Shown: positions 22,195 through 34,453 of the stretch, piece after piece
Numbering within the stretch: position 1 is the stretch's first letter
How the letters are laid out: every line of letters starts with the position of its first letter
Assembly (NCBI RefSeq): GCF_005239225.2
Contig: NC_133301.1
Coordinates: 5,233,157-5,297,156, forward strand
Source: Populus alba
Taxonomy: Eukaryota; Streptophyta; Magnoliopsida; Malpighiales; Salicaceae
Length of the DNA stretch: 64,000 bases
Direction: 5' to 3'
The notes under the pieces: model-generated
Told to the model about the DNA's origin: nothing
Seen by the model: the letters and a program-made list of their open reading frames with translations, nothing else
Databases searched by the model: none
Made by a program: the position numbers and the translations under genes

Positions 22195-25075
22195 GATTAG
22201 TGACAAGTCTCAACCCCTTGCACCCTGTGAATTTCCTTGAGTTATTGGCACATATCACAATGTAACAGTTTCTAACCCTATCACACAATAGGTATATTTT
22301 TCAATTTATCTCTTTTTTCAATATGACATATTCTCTTCACCTACAAAGCCATAATTTTTTATGCCAATAACTATTTCCCTCACCTTGTCTCTTTAGAGAT
22401 GCCTATTCTCTCGCTAATGGTTATACCTTGACTTGTTTCACTCTTGAAACCTTTCTACTAATAACAAGTAAGGCACAACAACTAAAAACTTAAATATCTA
22501 TATGACCCGAGGTAATGATTCTTCATCATTTTCCAACTTTCACAAGGTAAACTCATATGACCTAAAGTAGGGGGTAAAAGGTCACATGAGACCATTTATT
22601 ACTATCCCTTGTTCTACATACCTCATCATCATACACATACTTCTCATATCATATATTTACTGATTTAAGCATTAAATGGTCTTTTATTTCGACAAGAAAT
22701 TTATTTTGCAGGAAAGCTCATAGACAAATCTAATCACTCCACCAATCTAAGATTAGAGCCATGAGAATCCCAATCCAATTCGAGGTTTTCATGACTTCAT
22801 TTGTAGCTCTAGCTAGTTCATTTCAATTTCACATCCATCTCAAAAAATTCTTGTTATCTTTTGTTTTAATAGATAAAAATAACTTCACACTTTTCCATTC
22901 TTAGAATGGAAAACACAATAGTTAGCTCTATTACCTGCACCACTAGGTGCATATAGACAACTCCAAATTATCTAAGAGAACATAATAGAACAATGTGCAA
23001 AGTAAGCATAAGAACATTTGTACTCTAACTCTATGAAGGAGTCACTTATGTTATAAAGAGCATTCCTCAACAAGCCCTAGCTAAAGAAGTGGCTACCATC
23101 ATCAATTATTTTATGAATGTTGCTTACATGCTTCTTATTGGAAAAAAAAAAAAAATAGATGCGAGATGAGATCAATAATTGCATGAGCTTCTAAGAATAA
23201 CACAAAGTAGAAAATGCTCCACTTTATCATCAAGTATTACATGCTTATCTCTTTGAAGGTTGAGTCTTCGTGAAGGCCATCTTAGACAATTACAAAAATC
23301 TTACAAACCTAAAAGAGCAAATATAAAACTTGGAAAGCATTCTAGAATTTATAACACAAAAAAGTGATGTTATGTGTAAAATTCTCTTGACAACATTCCA
23401 TGGATTTGCTTAGGTTTGGTATCACAACCTTTAGCCTAACTCCATCATTAGTCTGTATGATATATATGTTAAGTTTATCTCTTATTTCAACACTAACATA
23501 CCAATTGAAAAGAACACCATTAAGCTCTTCATTATAAATACAATGAGAATATGAGAGTACTATAGCAATATCCAAGGAAATGCTCAATATAAAGAATCTA
23601 CTCGAACATATTATCACTAAAGCTCTAAACACTAGAGTCTATAACTACTTTTTATGAGAAAGTAAAACAAGTGATAGAAAACCACGTTTGAGTAAAGATA
23701 GTAAGTGTGACCAGACAAAAACACTTTTGTTTCCAGTCATGAATAACAGAATCTCTCCAACATCATTAATATCATACTAAGGCATTTAATAGGAGAACCG
23801 AATGATCTATTTTTGACTGACTAACATTCTTTAAGCTCGTGGCCACACCTCTAACCACCATATATGTTGAGGTATTGGTTGTTAATTGGTAAGGGAAAGG
23901 AATTCCTATGATACCCATATTACATAAAAAGTGGCATAAACACAAGAACTTTAATAACCTTTTCACTTTCATCACGACCACGATCATGATACTAAGGAAC
24001 ATCATGCCCTATAAAAAAGATATATATATATTAATGGCTAAGGGTCACCTCCAATAATTTACAAGAAATGAAATGCAACCTAAATAAATAGGGAAAGATC
24101 CTTATGATGAATTAAATAAGATTATATAATCTTTAGAAATTGTATCTCCATTTTTATGAAAATATTTTGAACTTTTTAATAAAAGTAGTAGTGTTTTAAA
24201 ATTTCTCCAAACTAATTCTTCATGCCTTCAAATAGGTTTTCATGCCTCTAATAAAATCTCTATAATGAGATCTTCATGTCTCCAAGAGAAATCTCAACGT
24301 TTCCATGCAATATCTCTTTATATAATGTTTTAACACTACTTTTACACAAAACATTCTCCACTTTCTATATAATAATGTTCTCTACTATCTCTTTTATTGG
24401 CATCAAACTCATCAAACTTCCATATCTCATATTGGCAAATTAACAAAATTAATAAGAAAGCACATTATCAAAAATCATGAGAAGGTAAAATCACATGTAT
24501 AAAACAATAAGTATTTTTTTTATTTCTATTAGTCAAGTCTTTCAAACCTGAACAATTTAAATGACATAGAGGCAAATAATAGTGCCAAAAAATCAAGTAG
24601 GAAAAAAAAGATCCAAGCAGTAAGATAAGAAAACACTCCTACCACTTAGGCCAAGCTCGAACAATAAAAGACGAAAAACACAAAAAAAGCTCCTGGAACT
24701 CGAGCTAGGCCCAAGCAACAGGAGAAGAAAAACCCTTTTACTAATAAGCCAAAAATAACCAAAAAAATATCCTTGTGAAATAAGGATTTTACATGACAAG
24801 TCCTTTCACCTTGAAAATTCCCAAAAGTCAATGGCACAAACTACAATGCAATATTTGTTAGCCTTTTCACCCAATGGATATTTCCTTTAATAATGACTTT
24901 AATATCTTAAGTATTATAAAGTTCCTTGTTTTAACATGAGACTTGTTTTACAAGAAAGCTTATAAACCAAACAGTCAAATATAGTCACTTCACAAGCCTA
25001 AAATTACAACATTAAAAAATCCAATCTAGTTTGAAGTTTCATGACTTCATCAACTTGTAAGATCTAAAATGCTAC
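22195..25075. mobile_element. Two diverged direct repeats around a non-coding core (old LTR-type element)
   Basis: About 22203-22310 and 24795-24895 share the order GACAAGTC, CACC, TT..CC, AGTTATTGGCACA / AGTCAATGGCACA, CACAATG / TACAATG and CACACAATAGGTATATTT / CACCCAATGGATATTT. About 22700-22800 and 24955-25050 share AAGAAA.TTATTTT, CAGGAAAGCTCATA / CAAGAAAGCTTATA, ATCCAATC/T and TTTCATGACTTCAT. The left copy has about 350 bp of extra sequence between the two blocks. The core has no coding domain. It fits a very old LTR or TRIM/LARD-like element. Boundaries, PBS and target duplications were not found. Confidence 0.5.
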
Positions 25076-25344
25076 TACTGCTAGGAAAATAAAGTAGTTA
25101 GTCAATAAAAAAGACAACAAAGACATAATGATTGAAAAAGTAAATGCATTAAACCACAAAAGGAACAACTCAATCGAATAATAAATTTTGTTGTACTATT
25201 TTATATGGTGTCTTTTAGTAAATCAATTTTCATCCCAATCCCATAATGAGAAGCAATTTGTTAAATTTGGGTGCGCATGGCCTTAATGTGATTGGGATTT
25301 AAGAGAAAGAACCATTCACTATTAAAGCTCAAATACATAGAATT

Positions 25345-25535
25345 CAAAGAAACAATTTATTATCACATTATCTACTTGTGAAGTTGAATATATAGTAACC
25401 ATAACATATGTTTGTCATTTTATATGGCTAAGAAAATTATTAGAGTTTCGAGTGCCATAAAAAAACCTACAAAGATTTATATGGACAATTCACCAACTAT
25501 TTCATTAGCTAAAAATATAGTTATTCATTACAGAA
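25345..25535 (+). pseudogene. Ty1/copia RNase H fragment
   Basis: Plus-strand translation gives SKKQFIITLSTCEVEYI, then VCHFIWLRKLL. After a stop and a frame change it gives KIYMDNSPTISLAKN. This is the conserved S-KKQ...STCEAEY...W...LL...DN.SA..LAKN layout of copia RNase H. Only about 60 residues remain and no other pol domain is adjacent, so it is an isolated scrap. It is not a copy of the element at 11269-16044, since its residues differ throughout. Confidence 0.85.
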
Positions 25536-25562
25536 GTTAGCATTGGATTGTTTTCAGCGACG

Positions 25563-25697
25563 ATGGAGAGTGAGCCAGCAAAATCAGGTGATGAAGGAAA
25601 GAAGAATGAAAAGAAAAAGGGAGTGAGTGATTGGGTGGTGTTACTCGGTGGCAATTTTGGCAGCTCTCGTGACCATCACGTGCTATTGTTCCTATGA
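25563..25697 (+). CDS. Possible 44-residue ORF, unknown
   Basis: The ATG starts MESEPAKSGDEGKKNEKKKG and the frame continues SDWVVLLGGNFGSSRDHHV to a stop. The acidic/Lys-rich start gives way to a short hydrophobic patch. The composition is unlike the AT-rich surroundings. I do not recognise it. It may be a first exon, the remnant of a small membrane protein, or chance. Confidence 0.2.
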   Translation: MESEPAKSGDEGKKNEKKKGVSDWVVLLGGNFGSSRDHHVLLFL

Positions 25698-26059
25698 AAA
25701 AAGACAAAATAATGAGGCCCGCGAAGGAAAAGTTTTTTTTTTTATTATTCAAATGGAAGTGGGCCACTGGAAAAAAATAAAATTGAAAGGGACCAAATGC
25801 AAGTGTCATTGTGTTATATGCACACACAAATGCACTAAGGGTTATTGCAAGTGTCATTTTATTATCAACAATATTTTTAATATTAATTTAAACCAAACTA
25901 AATATTTTTTTATTCATTTTCATTTAATATCAACTTTAATAATAAATTTAATTAAATATATATTTTAATCCAACTAAAACTATTTTATTTAAATCTATAT
26001 TTTTTAAATTATAATCACAAAAGTTAAATACACACTGAAACATTTTCAAGCATTGTTAG

Positions 26060-26636
26060 ATTAAAAGCTTACTATGATGCTAATGAGTTAGCTTTTGGTC
26101 TCTGATTTTCAACTAAATGGAAGCTTGCACTCTCTCTACCAACTCCAGCATGCCTCATCTATCTCAAACAACGCTTATAAAGCAACAGAACTAATGTCCA
26201 AGAACCAGAATAATGTTAGCCAAAGAAGGTTCACCCACAAATGCGATGTTTATAGCCCTAGGGTTATTTTACTCAAGATATTGACAGGGAAAATGCCAAA
26301 CGGAGAGGGAGAAACAAGTTTAGTTAAGTGGGCTCGAAGAGTGGCAAGAGGAGAGTGGACTTGGGAGGTGTTTGATTTTGAGTTGTTGAGGTATAATATA
26401 TGGAGGGGGAGATGGTAGGTCTCATGCAAGTGGCTTTGCTTTGCTTTGCTTGGCTCCATCGCCAAGAGACCGTCCAAAGATGAGCACGGTGCATACGATG
26501 ATTGAAGATATTAGGACAAAGGGTGGTGACCGGAATTCTATTATCTATCAGAAAGCACCATCAATTTCACCAGTGGGAGTTGATTGCTTTATAGAAGAGA
26601 AGTGGCGGCTGTTGTGTTTGCATAATTAAGCTCATA
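26060..26636 (+). pseudogene. Leucine-rich-repeat receptor-like kinase, C-terminal kinase fragment
   Basis: The fragment begins inside kinase subdomain VI/VII and keeps subdomains VII-XI: VSDFQL (DFG changed to DFQ), KATELMS in place of the APE motif, HKCDVYSPRVILLKILTGK, SLVKWARRVARGEWTWEVFD. After a frame change it reads LLCLAPSPRDRPKMSTVHTM. Family resemblance is to subfamily III LRR receptor kinases, many of them atypical kinases. There is a frameshift near 26085 before VSDF, and another at about 26430-26450 where CTTTG is repeated (TTTGCTTTGCTTTGCTTGG). The N-lobe, membrane segment and LRRs are absent. It retains no function as a kinase. Confidence 0.88.
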
Positions 26637-26639
26637 ATT

Positions 26640-29035
26640 AGCAGAAAGGGAGCTGGGATTTGAGATAGCAAACCATGGCCTGGGCTATTTGCAAGTTCTG
26701 TTAGAACAATAACATGTAGATATCATCTAGTTTTCATGTTCTGAATGATGGAAATTATATAGTATATATGTATAAATGCATGATTTCAAGCACTAACAAA
26801 GTAGTAGCAGAACATTTCTTGTTAGCAATTAGAATGCCAGCAGAAATGTAGGCTATCGGGATCTTGTCGTTCTTAGCGACTCTGGAACTGTTTGACATTT
26901 AACACCAGTTTTTTTTGAAACAGAGGATTGAAACTATTGGCACGGTACTGGTTGTTGTTGGGTGCACAGAATGGTCAGTTGTTCCTGAGCCAAAAGATGA
27001 AAAATCTCAGGACACGGCCATTCAAAGAAGGTCATGTTTGTTTGCTTGGTAGTCCTGGGACAGGATTTCAATGTTAATGCTTTCTTACTCGGACGATACA
27101 GGCTTGAATGAGCTTTTAAGAGGTCATGAACAACAAACACAACGCAACAAAACTAGAAGCTGACGTGAGAAGATGTTAACTTGTGGCTATGAATGCAAGA
27201 CAAATCCAAAAAGAAAGGCCACAAAATCACATGGTTTTGACGAACTTGCATGGATGCTTCTTCATGTGGAGCCAATTTTTCCGTCGATCAACGGGTTGGC
27301 ATTGGGGTCCAGAATTCAGGTGGCTCCAAGTAGAAATGGAAAAGAGGGAGATGGCTTTATTCACAGGATCGGTCGGTCCTTCATAATCTTTCAAATGGGT
27401 AGCATTTCTTTCAGCTTTTAAGCAGCAGCTACCTAAACCTCTCCTTACCTTTGTAGGACTCTGAATTCATAAATCCAACAACCATCGATAGCCATTACTT
27501 GATGTTTTCAACTGTACCCAAAACGAATCGTGAAAAAAAAATCATGGGCTACAGCCTAAACAGCGAATACCTTGAGTACTGTGGATATCAACTACAATTC
27601 ACCTTGTGAAACAAACTTTCAAACGAGGCAGGGCTTCATATCAAAGTTAACTTCACTTTCATATACAGAAAATGATCCCCATCAAAAGTGAACTTCCAGC
27701 AGGGTGCGGATTTACAGGTGCAACAGAAATTTAAGATTGTGCTATTCAAGGACATTGCTAAACTCAAATGACTAAATGAGACCATAATCACAGAAGGCAC
27801 GAAACAGTGGAATTCTCTCCTACCAATGTAAAAAAAGAAGCTAAGTTGTGTAACGCAAATCTATCAAACATGTCACAGTATGAATTTCCTGTTGGCACGT
27901 GTCTCTTCTCGGTATATAACAATCAAAATTATAAGAAACCTGAGCAGAGCTACTGCAACAGTTTTCAGTCTAATCTGTCATTTATCAGTTTTCCGAGAAA
28001 ATACCATGGTATCATCCTTTAGATTGTCCACTGCTCGTGCTGGCATGATTTTCCATCGTGTTTTAATCCTCTATGGAACTGAAAACAGAACAAAACAAAA
28101 CTTGCATCAGTAATAACAGCGTATCACATTGGTAAGAAGACACTGATTACCACTAGAGTGAAGCATCTTCTTTTTACAGTGCAAATACATGCTATACTGA
28201 TTGTCCACTCCTATACTGATTATCACATTTCCCTGAGAGTCTCTCTCGGTCAACCAGGGACCTAAAGCCCAAACTACACAACAGAAGTAGTGAGGTAGGC
28301 CACTCTGTAGCAAGACAATGCTCAAGCAGCCCTTTGGGGCCTCGGAAAATAAAACAAGGTCCAAGACATTTTGAACTTGCTATCCAAAAACATGAATAAA
28401 TGAAATGATATTATTTGCATAATATGTGAAAGCAAAAACTTGAGCTATCCTATTCTCTTTGATGCAACACAATTGTAAACTTGGAGGAATACTTGTCACT
28501 AACTCCTACTATCCCAAGTCCAAACCAATTGTTGATGGAAACCATCTGCAGAGGAATCAGTCTTAATCCTTACTAGCTCAGTAGTATTTACTCAATGCAT
28601 TTGCTAATGTGTGAAATAAAACGAAAAACCAGATATAATCTCATTTGAAGTTAATCTGGGTGATTCAAAGCAACATTCTACAAGCAAAACATTTATGGCT
28701 CTTTAAGTAATCATAACCGACACAATCACTCATATTTGCTCCACAGTGAAATGAATGCATGGCCTCGGACTTTGCAAAACAACGTAATTATCTAGTCTTA
28801 TATGCACAGACACAAATTAAGAAGACAACAGTATTTTTTTTTTTTGGAATACTTTACTCTATTATCTAATTACCCTCGTCAATTTTAATTTGGGTTTCAA
28901 ATCTTTTAACATTACAAAAACACATTTATTTCTTGTTAATTGTTTGACACTTGTAACTGTTATGCTTATATATCACCTAATAACTCTTGACATTGACTAA
29001 TAAAAACAGTAAGAATTATATGCATGCACTAATCA
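26640..29035. other. Low-copy intergenic sequence between kinase pseudogene and LBD gene
   Basis: The composition is closer to that of UTR/intron DNA than to the AT-rich transposon debris. Short frames (for example 27173-27421 plus, 28107-28364 minus) show no domain. The interval at 28100-28560 could hold downstream untranslated sequence of the LBD transcript, but no splice or polyadenylation evidence can be fixed. Confidence 0.4.
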
Positions 29036-29041
29036 AGAATA

Positions 29042-29692
29042 TCAAAAACCGTCATCGCTCACATCCTGGAGTGGTTGCTTCCCATGTGCTTTTGAAGAGG
29101 ATGGTGATGATGATGAACGCCTTTCAGGCTTAACAGCAGGCTTGCCAATAGAGAGAGAAATCCCTTGATGAACACCATCAAACAGTTTAGTTTCTAGAGC
29201 AAAACTGGATTCTTGAAGTTGCTGAGGGTTCTGAAGATTCTCATACAAAAAGTTAAAATCTTGATTAAGAGATTGGACAGTATTAGCACTACTGTTTTCT
29301 TGAAGAAAGTCCACAAAGCCTACATTATCAACAACATTGTGGTCTCCAAGTTGTTGTTGCAGGGTGTGAAAGCAGGCCACTTGAGCTTGCACAAACTCAA
29401 GTTCAACCTTGACAGCGTTAATATTCTGCAGCAATCTTGAAATGATGCCAGTACAACCACTAACAGGATCTCTAACTCGAGCATTAGCTTCATAAACCAT
29501 AGATGTAATAGACTCGGGTTTCTGTTCGGGGATTATTTTCTTGAGGTTGTTGACAACATTATGTACCCCAAAAAGCTTGTGAGCAGCCTCAAAATCTTTT
29601 GCTTTCTCAGGAGGAAAAAACGGAGCCAGAGGGCAATCTGGTCTACATCTCCTACGTTGGTGCCTGCAAGCTGCACAAGCAGGCGGTTTCAT
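29042..29692 (-). CDS. LOB-domain (LBD/ASL) class I transcription factor
   Basis: 216 residues in one exon. The DNA-binding zinc motif is complete at the N-terminus: C-X2-C-X6-C-X3-C at Cys6, Cys9, Cys16 and Cys20 in ACAACRHQRRRCRPDCPLAP. The GAS block follows (FEAAHKLFGVHNVVNNLKKI, residues 34-53), with the conserved ARVRDPVSGC (71-80). The last part of the LOB domain (IISRLLQNINAVKVELEFVQ) approximates the LX6LX3LX6L coiled coil of class I proteins. The rest is Gln/Asn/Ser-rich and probably regulatory. Class I LBD proteins act in the nucleus in organ-boundary and lateral organ or root formation, often downstream of auxin. The N-terminus is closest in memory to the LBD22/23/24 group. I give no gene symbol because the exact orthologue cannot be checked. 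Many LBD genes carry an intron; none is needed here. Confidence 0.93.
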   Translation of the reverse strand: MKPPACAACRHQRRRCRPDCPLAPFFPPEKAKDFEAAHKLFGVHNVVNNLKKIIPEQKPESITSMVYEANARVRDPVSGCTGIISRLLQNINAVKVELEFVQAQVACFHTLQQQLGDHNVVDNVGFVDFLQENSSANTVQSLNQDFNFLYENLQNPQQLQESSFALETKLFDGVHQGISLSIGKPAVKPERRSSSSPSSSKAHGKQPLQDVSDDGF

Positions 29693-29699
29693 GAGCTAA

Positions 29700-32600
29700 G
29701 ATCCCGGCAGCTTGAGATGAGAGAGAGATTAACGGGTGTGAAGGAGAAAAAGAAGGAGGAGAGGGGGGGAGGGACTAGGGCTTAACTGACGTACACAATG
29801 TTTTATAAAGATAGAGGGACGTGGCGTGGTGTACGTGTGCTACAGTTTTTGTATTTTGAATGAAATTTATATTTTTGGTTATCTTGATTTTCTCTCTGTG
29901 TTTGTTTTCTTGCTTGCTTTGCGCACCAAGCTTGGAAATCTTGAAAACGGTGCTCAATTTGTGTTCAAAATACCCTATCTCCAACAAGGCAGATATCAAG
30001 TTTTTTGAATCCTGCAAGTGTTACAGGAATTGCTTCTTTGGGTTTATTTAAAATTGTAGAGGCAATAACGGTTTAAAGTATTTTTTATTTTAAAAATTAT
30101 TTTGATATAGAATATCAAAATGATCTGAAATAATATATAAAAAATATTTTAAATAAAAAAATAAAATTTTGAGGACTCTCCCTTCATTGGCACATTTTGT
30201 TCCTTTCCCATGAAGAACTGGAAGTGCTGAAACTCATACATTTTGTCCATCCCATGTATTAACTTTAATTTATGTTCCAACTTGCAGCGTTCATGACTCC
30301 TGTTCAAAACAATTCAGATAAATGTCATCCTGCGGGTGTTTGGTTGTGTTATAATGGTTATCTTTTAAAAGTATTATTTTAAAATAATATATTAAAACAA
30401 TATTTAAAAAAAATAAAATTAATATGTCAAAATAATTCAAAAATATAAAAAAATTAAATTTAAATAAGTTTTTTTAAAATTTTAACCAATCTCTAATTAA
30501 ACGCGGCCGCAATGATGTGGGGAGCTGTTTGTTGCCAAATGCATAGCTTGTTGTCATGTCGTAGACGACATTAGCAGATGTATGGATAAATGCCAGCTCA
30601 TCGATAATGGACCTGCCAACGTAAAAGTATGTACTAGTGTGGTGTGTAAAGTGAATTAGTATGAGCATTTTAAGCCAAATTTGTGCCTTATTATTGTCGT
30701 CAATGTTATTTTCATTCTAATTCTAGGCATTTAAAAAAAAAAAGATTTACTAATTCTTTAGGCAGTTCATTAAATTACGCATGTGGGATATCACTCCAAT
30801 TTTTTTTTTTTTCTTTTTTTATGTTAGGAAAGGGAGCCCAAGACCTGCAAGAAAAAACTAAACGGGTAGAGACCCTAATCTCATCTTCTAGAGGGTATTT
30901 GAGAATGTACCACTTCTTTCGGATATAGAGAATATTTATGAATATAATAATAATTATTTTTTAAAATATAATAAAATAATATTTTTTTTATTTTTTTAAA
31001 ATTATTTTTGATATCAACACATCAAAATGATCAAAAAACATTAAAAACATATTAATTTAAAAAAATTAAAATTTTAATTTTTTTAAAAATACTTTTAAAA
31101 TACAGTGCCAAACACTATTTGAACAACGCCTTTTCAAAAACCAAACGACACATATCAACTTCCTAGTAAACAAACAATAAAATATATGATGAAATTATTT
31201 ATCATTCACCTATATATAAAGCACTGTAAATTACTACAATACTTTTTTTGTTTTTTTTTCCCTTAACTTTTTTTTTAATTACACTTTTATAGGTCTAAAT
31301 TAAAGATTAATTTAGACAAATTTATGGAAAAATAACAAGATTAATAGATATAGAGTCAAAGTGGAAAAAAAAAAAAAAAAGTGTGACGATCTTAAATTAT
31401 TTGAGGTAAAAAATTCACTTTATCCCTTTTGCTTTTTAAATGATAACTTTTTGGTTACTCAATATTTAAAAAACTTGATTTTGGTATAATTTGTTTATAT
31501 TATTATTTCTTACTCTCTAGCTTGAGAAAGGAGATAAATAGCTAGTCCTTAACCAAAAGTTGCTGACACTAACACTATCCTTTTTTCTTTTTTTGTTCAT
31601 ATGTGTATTGATATCCAAAATAAACAAAAATATGTTGCATATTTTTTATTACTAGGTGATTGGAATGCATTGCGTTATGGGTTATATCATTTTTTTAATG
31701 TAAAAAAATTAAGTATTTGCTAATATAGTTTTTAGTAGAAAAAAAAAATACTTGTGGGAGTTAACCTAATGTGACACACTCAACTTGTGAGTCTAAAAAC
31801 AATTTTGGATGACTAGAAAAAATAACAACGAAAATAGACTCTTACAAAATAAAACATTAAAAAAATAAAATAAAAAATATTTATTTGAAACCATAATAAT
31901 TTAATGGAAAGCAAAACAAAACAACTCATGAAGATCTATTTAAAATAAGCTAAATATTGAATAATAAAATTGAAAAAAAAAAATATATATATATATATAA
32001 TATATAAAACAAAATCAAATTATAACATTGAGAAACAAATATATCAAAAAAAACCTAGACATGTGGGTCTGAGTGGCCTATCTCTTTCAGGCCTTAATGA
32101 CAAAAGACATGGGTGTTTTACACCAATTTTTTTTTTTTTTATTTTCTAAACCATAATTTGACCCATAAAAATTTAAATAAACTTGTTTATACACTCAATA
32201 ACCTAAAAAATAGACCAAGAAAAAAAATAATAAACCTAAATTCCAAAACTTCCTAAGGTCATATCTATTTTCCCCACCAATTTAAAGATGAAAAATATTC
32301 AAGTGGAACTCCTCTCTTAACACCAAGATTAATTTTTTAGTGGTTAGATTCAGTGTAAACTAATGTTTTCTCTCATCATTGCCACTACCATAATTCATAA
32401 ACTCTTTCTCCTCTTTTAAACTAAAAATAAAAAAAAAAAAAAAAATTTGTATCAAAATTGAATTTTTAAAATCTATAGATGTTGAAAAGTTTTTATTTGG
32501 GAAGTAGGAGGTGCAAAGTGAATGTTACGCAGCAGCTTTTAAATTGCCATCCATGTTTTTCATGCTTTTCATTTTGGTCCTTTATTTTTTTCAATTTGTC

Positions 32601-34149
32601 CACAAAAAGATCATTTCAATGTAGAAATCATCTATGCCTTTTAGTTCCGGATCCATTAAAGTCCTTTATATATATATATATACATGTAATGTGGTAGTGG
32701 ATTTCTTGACAAGAGTAGTTATAGTTCGACTAGAATAGATCAAGAGGCCGAAGTTTGAGACAAAAACCATGGACCAAGATGATAGAAATTTTGAGAGTTG
32801 CTTATTAGGCTTAGAAGGCCCCTAGACCGAATGAGTAGGTGAATATATGTTGAAAGTTTCTCTTGTTTAGCTTAACTTAACATGAAGTAAAGTTTTTCTA
32901 GCATTAGGCTATTTTCTTTCCTTGTATAAAATAGACTAAGATTTAAGGTCTTAATGAATGATTTTCTTGTTTAAGGCTGATTTTTTGTTTTTTAGGACAA
33001 GAATAGGATGGAAAAGTATTATTTAAGCAAAATATCTCTTTGTAATTTATCAACACAGCCCGATATAATTTCGATATAAGGTCTCTTTCAAGTTTTTAAA
33101 AATCCTATCTTGCTCGCATTATAACTTATGAGTTATTTACAACTTTGTATTTTATCTTTTACGCAACTTATTTTATTATATTTATTATGTTCTTTACAAT
33201 TCCTAAGCTTATTTATCTTCACTATTTTATATACATGTTTATTTTACTCTTAATTTATTTATTACTCGTATCCTTAAACAATCCAATGTTTTTAAATCTA
33301 TAAGCTCAAGACAAACATGTTTAAATCAACTATGCTTAAATTAAAATAAAAAACTACTTAATTGTTAAAATATTTTTAAAAAAATAAATCTTAATTTTGT
33401 TATTGTCATCAAGGATAAAAAATTTGTTATTAAAGCTTTATTACTCCTTACTTATATAACTAGAATATATACAATATGCTTTTCCAAGATTTCAACACCA
33501 CACTTTGGTTTAAATGTACTTCTAAGCCAAGATCTTTGAATAAAAAAAATATGAAACTCAAATATATCTCAATAATATAAATCTAAACTCTAGATTTAAA
33601 AGGAAAATCAAAGTATAAAATGAGAAAAAAACACTAAAATATAAGATGAGAAAAGAGTGTTTGAAAATATAAAAGAATATAGTTTTAAAATTCTATATTC
33701 ACCATTTGTTTTAGTGAATTTTAAAAATTAAAAGGTAGAAAAATCTATAAAAATTAATTTACATCATTAATAATTTTAATTAGTCCATTATAAATTAAGA
33801 ATTAAATATAAAAAAAAATATTCTTTAAGTAGAAAAAATAAAATATTTTTAAAATTAATTTTTTATTAACTCATAATTTATTTAATTAAAACAAATTTTC
33901 AAAGGCAATTATTCAAGTGAATACATGTTTCTGTGCCGATGGTAGTGACTGCTCATACAAGAGTTTCCATAGTCAGGAACATGCAAGAGTTTTGGACTGG
34001 TTAAGTGCCAGATGGTTGAAAATTCTAACAGCTTGGAATTCATCAATTATCAATAATTATGGATTTAATATTGTAATTATTTTTCCTTGGTGCCATTAAT
34101 TGGGATTTTGACCATTTTAGTCACTAATTGAGTACTAATAATGGTAGTA
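29700..34149. other. Gene-free, repeat-rich interval
   Basis: Upstream of the LBD gene (29700-30050) is plausible promoter and leader sequence with a (GAGA)-rich stretch at about 29715-29775. Copies of the AT-rich dispersed family lie at about 30065-30175, 30340-30480 and 30930-31120. From about 32700 to 33100 there is a block with CTTGTATAAAATAGACTAAG and a GATTTTCTTG tail that resembles an LTR promoter region, but no partner copy was found. The remainder is AT-rich with no coding signal. Confidence 0.5.
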
Positions 34150-34453
34150 GTTAGTGGTATAGCTTTGAAACCTGATTCATCTTGTGGGTTAATCCGAGAT
34201 CTAGTCGATTTGGGGTTGAAACTGGATTAGATTGAAGGAAAAACAAAAGAAAAAAAACTCGGTGACTTAGCTGACCCGGCGGATTGACCCAGCAACCCGT
34301 TGACCTGGCAAAACTCAGCCGCAAACCTGTTGACTTTTTTTTTCTTATTAAAACAACATTGTTTTGATTTTTTTTTAAAATGATTCGGCCAATCTGATAA
34401 CCTAAAAAATTCAGAACCTGGTTGTGGACCGGGCGGGTCTTAAAAGTTAGTGG
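34150..34453. mobile_element. Short non-autonomous hAT-like element with 8-bp target duplication
   Basis: The body, 34158-34445 (288 bp), is flanked by the direct repeat GTTAGTGG (34150-34157 and 34446-34453). The left end reads TATAGCTTTGAAACC and the right end, reverse complemented, TTTTAAGACCCGC, a degenerate terminal inverted repeat. The inside is rich in GACCCGG/CCGGGTC-type words (TGACCCGGCGGATTGACCC). The same ends and words occur in the larger element at 56159-57062. An 8-bp duplication is the hallmark of hAT insertion. No transposase is present. Confidence 0.7.

Noticed and set aside
30503..30510. GCGGCCGC (NotI-type) word as a possible construct junction
   Set aside because: It is an isolated 8-mer within repeat-like native sequence, with no vector text around it.
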